Shown: one piece after another, positions 6,450 to 10,405 of the stretch
How the letters are laid out: each line of letters starts with the position of its first letter
Numbering within the stretch: position 1 is the stretch's first letter
Origin: CAXBYZ01 sp043826085
GTDB lineage: Bacteria; Patescibacteriota; Microgenomatia; UBA1400; CG1-02-47-37
Direction: 5' to 3'
Assembly: GCA_043826085.1 (NCBI GenBank)
Contig: JBDRQW010000079.1
Coordinates: 1-10,405 of the forward strand
Length of the DNA: 10,405 nucleotides
Made by a program: the position numbers and the translations under genes
The notes under the pieces: generated by a model
The model's database searches: none
What the model saw: only the letters and a program-made list of their open reading frames with translations
What the model was told of the DNA's origin: nothing

Positions 6450-6746
6450 ATGAAGATTAATAAAAAGCCAAAGGCGATTGGGGATTTGTTAAAAAAGTAT
6501 GAGGTGGATGATAAAAACAAGTATGTGAGCCGGGAGTTTCAGGATTATGGGTATCGACTGGCGGAGGAGATGGATGATGTCAAGCACACGTCTTTATATA
6601 TTAAATTAGCCAAGGATTATCCGAGGGGGTTACTGGAGCAAGCTAAAAGTTTTGTGACAGATGCTAGTAATGTGAGAAGTAAACCTAAGCTTTTTATGTG
6701 GAAGTTGAAACAAATTAGGGATGCCCGGCATTCGCCGGGTAAATAA
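6450..6746 (+). CDS. 98-residue protein of unknown function
   Basis: A small, lysine-rich, probably soluble and mostly helical protein with no signal peptide, membrane segment or motif I recognise. The body (residues 1-89) has a mixed charged N-terminus, a segment Y-I-K-L-A-K-D-Y-P-R-G-L-L-E-Q-A centred near 60, and a basic end F-M-W-K-L-K-Q-I-R. The last nine residues (R-D-A-R-H-S-P-G-K) run into an ATTC-loop hairpin whose TAA supplies the stop, so the native C-terminus may have ended near residue 90. The start follows the unusual Shine-Dalgarno/hairpin arrangement. It lies 37 bp after the transporter and probably shares its transcript. Coding is supported by codon usage like its neighbours and by the well-placed start. 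Confidence 0.7.
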   Translation: MKINKKPKAIGDLLKKYEVDDKNKYVSREFQDYGYRLAEEMDDVKHTSLYIKLAKDYPRGLLEQAKSFVTDASNVRSKPKLFMWKLKQIRDARHSPGK

Positions 6747-6791
6747 GTAATTTTAAGGTGCAGGGGGCATTCGCCCCCTGAATGAATAGAA
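6722..6791 (+). repeat. 70-bp direct repeat, unit 1, containing twin hairpin copy 4
   Basis: Identical over 70 bp to 6815-6884 (offset 93). Contains hairpin 6722-6741 (TGCCCGGC-ATTC-GCCGGGTA), a 19-nt linker ending AAGGTG (6755-6760), hairpin 6761-6780 (CAGGGGGC-ATTC-GCCCCCTG) and AATGAATAGAA. Here no ATG follows at the position where unit 2 has one. Unit 1 provides the stop of the 98-aa gene. Confidence 0.9.
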
Positions 6792-6835
6792 ATAGTATGA
6801 TGAGAACTATAGATTGCCCGGCATTCGCCGGGTAA
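6782..6835 (+). other. 17-codon ORF between the two 70-bp units
   Basis: An ATG inside the tail of unit 1 opens 17 codons (M-N-R-N-S-M-M-R-T-I-D-C-P-A-F-A-G) ending with TAA just after the first hairpin of unit 2. The only unique DNA is about 23 bp (6792-6814). It may be chance, a short leader peptide or the remains of a deleted gene. I see no homology. Confidence 0.25.
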
Positions 6836-6884
6836 ATAAGTAATTTTAAGGTGCAGGGGGCATTCGCCCCCTGAATGAATAGAA
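6815..6884 (+). repeat. 70-bp direct repeat, unit 2, containing twin hairpin copy 5
   Basis: Exact duplicate of 6722-6791: hairpins 6815-6834 and 6854-6873 with the 19-nt linker. This unit runs into the ATG of the GIY-YIG gene at 6884. Confidence 0.9.
6848..6883 (+). promoter_or_regulatory. Shine-Dalgarno, hairpin, start-codon arrangement of the GIY-YIG gene
   Basis: AAGGTG (6848-6853) directly abuts hairpin 6854-6873, followed by 10 nt and the ATG at 6884. Linear spacing is 30 nt but effectively 10 nt with the hairpin folded. Same geometry as before the 98-aa gene, with a different stem. Confidence 0.5.
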
Positions 6885-7159
6885 TGTATTTTGTGTATAT
6901 ATTAATGTCTTTGAAGGATGAGCAGTTTTATATTGGAATAACTGAAGATGTGAAAATGAGATTTAAGAATCATATAGACGGGAGAGTAGTATCAACTCGA
7001 AGCAGAAGACCATTAAAATTGATTGGATATGAATTTTATTGGTACAAAAAAGAGGCGGGATTGAGGGAAAAATATTTGAAGAGCAGTGATGGCAGAAAAG
7101 AGATAAGATTAAGGTATAAGCAAACGATAAGTAAATTGAGAATAGATGAAAAAAGTTAA
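6884..7159 (+). CDS. GIY-YIG domain protein (single-domain nuclease family)
   Basis: A 91-residue single-domain protein of the GIY-YIG superfamily (UvrC/YhbQ-like). The GIY element is F-V-Y-I-L (3-7), the YIG element is Y-I-G (16-18), followed by V-K-M-R-F-K-N-H with candidate catalytic Arg26 and His30. The family region S-T-R-S-R-R-P-L-K-L-I-G-Y-E-F and a basic C-terminal helix follow, with R-E-K-Y-L-K-S matching the conserved segment around the acidic residue. Length is typical of the small bacterial family, whose cellular role is poorly defined; DNA cleavage or repair is the family expectation. An in-frame ATG at 6875 would add three residues from the repeat tail (M-N-R); I prefer 6884 because of the 10-nt effective Shine-Dalgarno spacing. 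Its 3' end overlaps the acylphosphatase relic by 14 nt. Confidence 0.88.
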   Translation: MYFVYILMSLKDEQFYIGITEDVKMRFKNHIDGRVVSTRSRRPLKLIGYEFYWYKKEAGLREKYLKSSDGRKEIRLRYKQTISKLRIDEKS

Positions 7160-7217
7160 AGTAAAAATTTACGGGCGAGTGCAAGGGGTGGGGAAAGTTG
7201 CTATACTGGATTTATGA
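7146..7217 (+). pseudogene. acyP: Truncated acylphosphatase
   Basis: Twenty-three codons starting M-K-K-V-K-V-K-I-Y-G-R-V-Q-G-V-G, which matches the acylphosphatase N-terminal motif Y-G-R-V-Q-G-V-G-F-R. After V-G the match stops: the expected F-R with catalytic Arg is replaced by K-V-A-I-L-D-L and a TGA at 7215-7217. Normal enzymes have about 90 residues with a later catalytic Asn, so this is a non-functional stump. It begins inside the GIY-YIG gene, and its stop overlaps the next ATG (7214). The junction brings in the promoter-like TATACT that probably now drives the next gene. Confidence 0.7.
7199..7207 (+). promoter_or_regulatory. Extended -10 promoter, predicted leaderless start
   Basis: TG-C-TATACT (7199-7207) is an extended -10 box. 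The predicted start is 7214, exactly the A of the next ATG. No convincing -35 is seen at the right distance. Confidence 0.5.
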
Positions 7218-7681
7218 TTTGGAACATAGTTGGTTTTATAGTTGGGGGAGGGATTGGTTGGAGTTTGGTGTTTATGGATGTGATTGCTTATATTTATATT
7301 CTTCACCCTGAAGTGCAGGTATCCCAATATATTTCTTATCAGATTAAAAATAAACAGTTTAAACAAGCTTTTGAGTCGATTAAGAGAAGACAAGGGGAGT
7401 TTGATAAGTTGACCACCCGGAGTGCTCTTTTTCAGGTAGTTTGGGTGGTGCTGGCGGTGTTTACATTGAGTTCGGTGGCTAGTTGGTTTGGAAAAGCCTT
7501 AGTAATGGGCTTGGGTTTAAGGATGTTGGTTGAGGAATGGAGAGGGTGGTTTTCTGATAAGAGCAAGTTAAAAACTTCTTTGTTTTGGCAGATAAAGAGG
7601 GAAGTTTCGATGGATGAGTTAAAGTGGTATCTTTATATAATGACTGGAATTTATATGGTTTTGGTATGGTTGTTAGTGTAG
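7214..7681 (+). CDS. Membrane protein of unknown function
   Basis: A 155-residue protein with about four hydrophobic segments: 2-28, then after a charged loop (I-K-N-K-Q-F-K-Q-A-F-E-S-I-K-R-R) two near 73-103, and one at the C-terminus (139-155). The loops are basic and probably cytoplasmic. I recognise no family. The ATG overlaps the stop of the acylphosphatase stump and has no Shine-Dalgarno but a -10 box 6 nt upstream. Its last 16 nt overlap the start of lgt, so the two are very likely co-transcribed and translationally coupled, which suggests but does not prove a role connected with the membrane or lipoproteins. Confidence 0.75.
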   Translation: MIWNIVGFIVGGGIGWSLVFMDVIAYIYILHPEVQVSQYISYQIKNKQFKQAFESIKRRQGEFDKLTTRSALFQVVWVVLAVFTLSSVASWFGKALVMGLGLRMLVEEWRGWFSDKSKLKTSLFWQIKREVSMDELKWYLYIMTGIYMVLVWLLV

Positions 7682-8451
7682 GTTTATTGAATTTTCATTT
7701 GTATGGTTTGTTGATTGGGTTGGGGATTTTGATGGGAGCGGTGGTGGCTTCTAAAATTGCTAAAGTAAAGTTGGATAATGTTTTTGAGGCTATGATTTGG
7801 TCAGTGGGGTTTGGTTTGGTAGGGGCGAGGCTTTATCATGTGATTGATTTTTGGAGTTATTATTCGGTGAATTTGAATGAAATTGTAATGGTATGGAAAG
7901 GGGGTATGGGGATTTTTGGTGGGATATTAGGGGGAGTGATTGGGGGGTGGTTACAGAGAGTAGGTTACGAACTAAAACTTCGGAAAGTTCGTAACCTACG
8001 GAAGGGTGCGACCCTACCGTTTTTAAAGATGTTGGATGTGGGGGGGTTGGGGTTGTCGATTGGACAAGCGATTGGCAGGTGGGGGAATTTTTTTAATCAA
8101 GAGCTTTATGGCAAACCAACAGATTTGCCGTGGGGGATATATATTAAGCCTGAAAATCGGTTGATTGAAGTGATTGAGTTTGAGCGATTTCATCCACTTT
8201 TTTTGTATGAGAGTGTTTTGTGTTTAGGGATATTTTTAATTTTATGGTGGTTGGTTAGGAGTAAAAAAGTGAAGGTTGGCGGGGGTAAACTTTTTGTTTA
8301 TTACTTGGGGCTGTATGGGTTAGTGAGATTTTTCTTGGAGTTTTTAAGGATTGATCCGTGGATGATAAATGGGGTGAATGTGGCTCAGGTGATTAGTGCG
8401 GGGTTGGTGGCGATAGCTATAATCACGCTCCTGGAGCGTGATTTTAAGTGA
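7666..8451 (+). CDS. lgt: Prolipoprotein diacylglyceryl transferase carrying repeat insertions
   Basis: A 261-residue integral membrane enzyme that transfers diacylglycerol from phosphatidylglycerol to the lipobox cysteine of prolipoproteins. The Lgt signature G-Q-A-I-G-R-W-G-N-F-F-N-Q-E (133-146) is clear, with Arg138 and Asn141 matching conserved catalytic-site residues. H-L-Y-G-L-L-I-G-L-G near the start, G-G-M-G-I-F-G-G-I-L-G-G and H-P-L-F-L-Y-E-S are also family blocks, and about seven membrane segments are visible. ATG 7666 is preferred over 7624 because it places the family N-terminus (F-H-L-Y-G) correctly and needs only a short overlap with the upstream gene. Residues about 99-119 are encoded by two consecutive hairpins (7961-7998 and 7998-8020) and fall in a loop before the signature. 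The last residues come from another hairpin (8421-8443). The stop overlaps the convergent ATPase gene by 8 bp. Confidence 0.95.
   Translation: MVVSVGLLNFHLYGLLIGLGILMGAVVASKIAKVKLDNVFEAMIWSVGFGLVGARLYHVIDFWSYYSVNLNEIVMVWKGGMGIFGGILGGVIGGWLQRVGYELKLRKVRNLRKGATLPFLKMLDVGGLGLSIGQAIGRWGNFFNQELYGKPTDLPWGIYIKPENRLIEVIEFERFHPLFLYESVLCLGIFLILWWLVRSKKVKVGGGKLFVYYLGLYGLVRFFLEFLRIDPWMINGVNVAQVISAGLVAIAIITLLERDFK
7961..7998 (+). repeat. 13-bp perfect stem hairpin inside lgt
   Basis: TAGGTTACGAACT (7961-7973) pairs perfectly with AGTTCGTAACCTA (7986-7998) across a 12-nt loop containing C-TTCG-G. It is read through in the lgt frame as part of Y-E-L-K-L-R-K-V-R-N-L, a hydrophilic loop that appears longer than in usual Lgt proteins. 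Confidence 0.8.
7998..8024 (+). repeat. Terminator-like hairpin inside lgt, shared with pth
   Basis: ACGG / CCGT outer pairs (7998-8001 with 8017-8020), an A·A mismatch, then AGGGT-GCG-ACCCT, followed by TTTTT (8020-8024). Bases 8000-8025 match 4853-4878 in pth with a single difference. The shape resembles a Rho-independent terminator, although it lies mid-gene. Confidence 0.7.
8421..8443 (+). terminator. Perfect inverted repeat at the lgt end, possible terminator
   Basis: AATCACGCTCC-T-GGAGCGTGATT, 11-bp arms around one base, partly overlapping a short T-run (8442-8445). It encodes the last residues of Lgt (I-T-L-L-E-R-D-F-K) and lies just ahead of the convergent ATPase stop. The core recurs at 9678-9698 with one base missing, so it is also a dispersed repeat. 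Confidence 0.55.
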
Positions 8452-9580
8452 TGAAGTTTAAGAAATTATCTTTATTGATTAATTTTATTGTGCTTTGAGC
8501 GTAGTTTTCTAAAAATTCAACAGGTTTTTTAAATTTATCCTTTTTCCATTTAAATTCAAAGGCAGAAAATTTGCCATCATACTCTTCGATAAAATCAATT
8601 TCTTTTTGGTCATAAGTTCTCCAAAAGAAGTAGTTTCTTAATTTTCCTTGATAAAAGTTACGTTTAATTCTTTCGCTGATTAAGAGATTTTCCCACATAT
8701 TTCCGATGTCATTTCTGATCTCGTGATCATTAAAATTTTTGATTAGAGCATTGCGTATTCCCAGATCATAAAAATATATTTTTCTAGATTTAGATATTTC
8801 TTTGCGGATGTTTCTACTTAAGGCTGGTAAGCGAAATATTACAAAACTTTTCTCAAGTAAATCCAAGTATCTTACTACTGTTTTTTGATCTAATCCAACT
8901 AGGTTTGCCAGTTCTTTATAAGAAACTTCATTGCCTATTTGTAAGGCTAAAGCCTGAAGAAGTTTTCTTAGTTGTTCGGGATTTTTTACTTGTTGGTATT
9001 CGAGAACGTCTTTGTATAAGTAGTCGGTGGCTAGTTCGAGTAAATACTCTTTTTTGTCTGAGTCTTTATTGAAACTAAAAGTTTTTGGATAAGTTCCAAA
9101 TTTAAGAATTTCTTTGAGATATGATTCGGTGGAGATATTATCTTTTTTATTGTGTTCATAAATTTCAAGAAAACTAATAGGGTAAAGGTGAAAGGTTTTT
9201 TTTCTACCGGTTAATGGTTCTCTAATTTCGTTTGATAATTCTAAGCTAGAGGATCCACTGACTAAAATCTTTTTTTCGGGCATTTCGTCGACAATCATTT
9301 TTAAGATAATGCCAATGTTTTTTATCCTTTGAGCCTCATCAAAGACAACTAGTTTTGAGTTTTGAAGTAAGCGTTTTAGGGTATTTAGTCCAATATTGGT
9401 AAACTTATTTTTTATGTCCGGATCATCACAGTTAAAGAACTGGATTTTATCTGGAATTGTTGAAATAATTTCTTTGATGAGGGTGGTTTTACCAACTCTA
9501 CGAGCTCCCAAGAGCATAACTGCTTGCTCGGGAAGTAAATTTTGTTTTATTTTTTTCTTAATGTATCTATTGATTTTCAT
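8444..9580 (-). CDS. AAA_14/DUF4143 family ATPase
   Basis: A 378-residue protein on the opposite strand to every other gene. Walker A is G-A-R-R-V-G-K-T-T (25-33), Walker B is L-V-V-F-D-E-A-Q-R (77-85), and a sensor-like I-L-V-S-G-S-S-S follows near 104-111: the AAA_14 domain. From about 190 comes DUF4143, with a winged-helix-like block (Y-K-E-L-A-N-L-V-G-L-D-Q-K-T-V-V-R-Y-L-D-L-L-E-K) and a C-terminal E-I-D-F-I-E-E ... A-F-E-F-K-W-K that matches the nuclease-like PD-(D/E)xK pattern. Full length and intact. These proteins are common accessory genes whose cellular role is not established. Codon use is more A/T-rich than the lgt side, fitting acquisition, but this is a weak sign. The stop overlaps lgt convergently by 8 bp. 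Confidence 0.93.
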   Translation of the reverse strand: MKINRYIKKKIKQNLLPEQAVMLLGARRVGKTTLIKEIISTIPDKIQFFNCDDPDIKNKFTNIGLNTLKRLLQNSKLVVFDEAQRIKNIGIILKMIVDEMPEKKILVSGSSSLELSNEIREPLTGRKKTFHLYPISFLEIYEHNKKDNISTESYLKEILKFGTYPKTFSFNKDSDKKEYLLELATDYLYKDVLEYQQVKNPEQLRKLLQALALQIGNEVSYKELANLVGLDQKTVVRYLDLLEKSFVIFRLPALSRNIRKEISKSRKIYFYDLGIRNALIKNFNDHEIRNDIGNMWENLLISERIKRNFYQGKLRNYFFWRTYDQKEIDFIEEYDGKFSAFEFKWKKDKFKKPVEFLENYAQSTIKLINKDNFLNFIT

Positions 9581-9586
9581 GGCTAG

Positions 9587-9615
9587 AGTGTATAATACTC
9601 CTTTAATTTAGTCAA
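9587..9615 (-). promoter_or_regulatory. Promoter of the DUF4143 ATPase
   Basis: On the minus strand, TTGACT (plus 9610-9615), a 17-bp spacer and TACACT (plus 9587-9592) predict a start at 9580, exactly the A of the ATG. An alternative -10 (TATTAT, overlapping) has a poor spacer. AAAGGAG lies 17 nt before the ATG (plus 9598-9604), too far for a usual Shine-Dalgarno. Confidence 0.5.
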
Positions 9616-9641
9616 ATTAGAGGAATACATTCCACTAATTT
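9614..9641. promoter_or_regulatory. Palindrome beside the ATPase promoter, possible operator
   Basis: AAATTAG (9614-9620) with CTAATTT (9635-9641), an A·A mismatch, then GGAAT (9622-9626) with ATTCC (9629-9633) around AC. It touches the upstream edge of the ATPase -35 box, where a dimeric regulator could bind. It is 64 bp from the pyrH -35. Confidence 0.4.
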
Positions 9642-9652
9642 AGGGAAAGTAC

Positions 9653-9675
9653 CCTACAGGGATGATCCTTGTAGG
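9653..9675 (+). repeat. Hairpin in the ATPase-pyrH intergenic region
   Basis: CCTACAGGG (9653-9661) pairs with CCTTGTAGG (9667-9675), nine pairs with one G·T wobble, loop ATGAT. It stands two bases ahead of the 9678 hairpin repeat. No T-run follows. Confidence 0.6.
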
Positions 9676-9677
9676 TC

Positions 9678-9698
9678 TCACGCTCCTGGGCGTGATTT
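9678..9698 (+). repeat. Second copy of the TCACGCTCCTGG hairpin repeat
   Basis: TCACGC / GCGTGA (9678-9683 with 9690-9695) followed by TTT. It matches 8423-8444 at the lgt end except for one missing A. It is close upstream of the pyrH promoter. Confidence 0.65.
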
Positions 9699-9704
9699 GA
9701 AAAG

Positions 9705-9733
9705 TTGACAGATGAGAAATATAAAGAGATAAT
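9705..9733 (+). promoter_or_regulatory. Strong promoter of pyrH, near-leaderless
   Basis: A perfect -35 TTGACA (9705-9710), a 17-bp spacer and GATAAT (9728-9733, five of six) predict a start around 9740, 0-2 nt before the ATG at 9742. Confidence 0.75.
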
Positions 9734-9741
9734 GCCTATTG

Positions 9742-10405
9742 ATGATAAATCGGCAAGAAAATAGGTTTGTGTTGTCCATGGGAGGATCTGTTTTTGCTCC
9801 CAATGGAGATAAATCAACTATTGATGTTGAATATCTCAAAAAATTTGAACAATTTTTAAGAAAACAAATCGCCGAGAAAAAGCGGCGATTTTTTATTATT
9901 ACAGGTGGTGGTTATACGGCCAGACAGTATCGGGATGCGGCTAGGGAGGCGGGGGGAATTGATTTAACAAATGAGGATTTGGATTGGCTGGGGGTCCACG
10001 CAACTAGATTGAATGCTCATTTGTTTAGAGCACTTTTTTGGGACATTGCTTATCCATGGATATTAAAACATTATGATATGGTGGATAAAAAAGCGGTTGA
10101 TTATCCAGTGGTGATTGGCGGGGGTTGGAAGCCTGGTTGGTCTTCTGATTATGATGCAACTTTAGTGGCTAGTGATTATAAGGTTAAGACGGTGATTAAT
10201 TTATCTAATATTGATATGGTTTATGATAAGGATCCAAATAAGTTTAAGGATGCAAAACCGATTCAAAAAATGAAATGGGATGATTTGATAAATATTGTGG
10301 GGACTGAATGGAAGCCGGGGTTAAATAGTCCTTTTGATCCGATGGCTTGTAAATTCGCTAAAAAAGCAAAGTTAAAAGTGATTATTTGTAATGGTCATGA
10401 TCTTG
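9742..10405 (+). CDS. pyrH: UMP kinase, archaeal type, 3' end outside the window
   Basis: The first 221 residues of an amino-acid-kinase-fold enzyme that phosphorylates UMP to UDP in pyrimidine nucleotide synthesis. It shows L-S-M-G-G-S-V (11-17), I-I-T-G-G-G-Y (phosphate-binding glycines), A-T-R-L-N-A-H-L, G-G-W-K-P-G-W-S-S-D-Y-D-A-T-L-V-A (nucleotide site) and I-N-L-S-N-I-D-M-V-Y-D-K-D-P. The G-A/V-H-A-T-R-L-N and short N-terminus match the archaeal type (TIGR02076) rather than the usual bacterial hexameric PyrH. ATG 9742 gives M-I-N-R-Q-E-N-R-F-V-L-S and sits at the predicted transcription start; ATG 9778 would cut off the first beta strand. Residues 42-51 are encoded by a terminator-like hairpin (9866-9894). 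Confidence 0.92.
   Translation, partial: MINRQENRFVLSMGGSVFAPNGDKSTIDVEYLKKFEQFLRKQIAEKKRRFFIITGGGYTARQYRDAAREAGGIDLTNEDLDWLGVHATRLNAHLFRALFWDIAYPWILKHYDMVDKKAVDYPVVIGGGWKPGWSSDYDATLVASDYKVKTVINLSNIDMVYDKDPNKFKDAKPIQKMKWDDLINIVGTEWKPGLNSPFDPMACKFAKKAKLKVIICNGHDL
9866..9894 (+). promoter_or_regulatory. Terminator-like hairpin inside the pyrH start region
   Basis: AAATCGCCG (9866-9874) pairs perfectly with CGGCGATTT (9883-9891), loop AGAAAAAG, with a run of six T (9889-9894). It has the form of a Rho-independent terminator about 150 nt into the transcript, inside the coding region, and could act as an attenuator. It may also be a chance product of the K-Q-I-A-E-K-K-R-R-F-F codons. Confidence 0.5.

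Noticed and set aside
6382..6873. Rho-independent terminators at the ATTC hairpins
   Set aside because: The stems are GC-rich but no T-run follows, and one copy lies within pth, which must be transcribed through.
6382..6884. CRISPR array or integron attC sites
   Set aside because: Too few and unequally spaced units, no spacers and no cas genes; no GTTRRRY-type core sites or integrase. The cassette look is noted only as an analogy.
9598..9604. AAAGGAG (minus strand) as Shine-Dalgarno of the ATPase
   Set aside because: 17 nt from the ATG, and it lies in the -35/-10 spacer of the best promoter; kept only as an alternative.
9635..9817. Minus-strand 60-codon frame over the pyrH promoter
   Set aside because: It is antisense to hairpins, the promoter and the start of a clear pyrH; no motif seen.

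Overview
This 10.4 kb window looks like a chromosomal piece of a small-genome, AT-rich bacterium. It most resembles the Candidate Phyla Radiation (Patescibacteria), perhaps the Microgenomates side. That placement is an inference from the mix: an archaeal-type UMP kinase, an EndoQ-like PHP nuclease otherwise best known from archaea and some bacteria, a DUF4143 ATPase, short hypothetical proteins and tight gene packing. TGA is used as a normal stop (pth, lgt), so the recoded SR1/Gracilibacteria lineages are unlikely. No rRNA, tRNA, CRISPR array or transposase was seen.

Layout, left to right: a putative lipoprotein (78-1325); an EndoQ-like nuclease gene interrupted by a complete LAGLIDADG intein (1384-3891, intein 1840-3069); a small DUF4870/Tic20-like membrane protein (3929-4282); a 0.3 kb gene-free stretch with a long base-paired three-way-junction element (4300-4465) and a fused relic of the pth start (4475-4603); pth (4600-5208) overlapping an MFS-like transporter (5195-6412); a 98-residue protein of unknown function (6450-6746); a tandemly duplicated intergenic element; a GIY-YIG protein (6884-7159); a 23-codon acylphosphatase stump (7146-7217); an unknown membrane protein (7214-7681) overlapping lgt (7666-8451); a convergent DUF4143 ATPase on the minus strand (8444-9580); and an archaeal-type pyrH running off the right edge (9742 onward).

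The most unusual feature is a family of short hairpins with an invariant ATTC loop and freely changing but always complementary stems (mostly 8 bp). They occur in pairs, 59-64 nt from first stem to last, five times between 4504 and 6873. Three pairs lie between genes: the first hairpin holds the end of the upstream gene, and the second sits between a Shine-Dalgarno sequence and the next start codon. A fourth is carried in frame inside pth. The fifth has an AT-rich second hairpin and lies in the pth relic. Other hairpin repeats sit inside lgt and pth and near 8421 and 9678.

A second theme is promoter position. Five promoter candidates have a -10 box 6-8 nt before an ATG, predicting leaderless mRNAs for the lipoprotein, EndoQ, membrane-protein, ATPase and pyrH genes. 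Other genes (DUF4870, MFS, 98-aa protein, GIY-YIG) have recognisable Shine-Dalgarno sequences, so both initiation modes seem to be in use.
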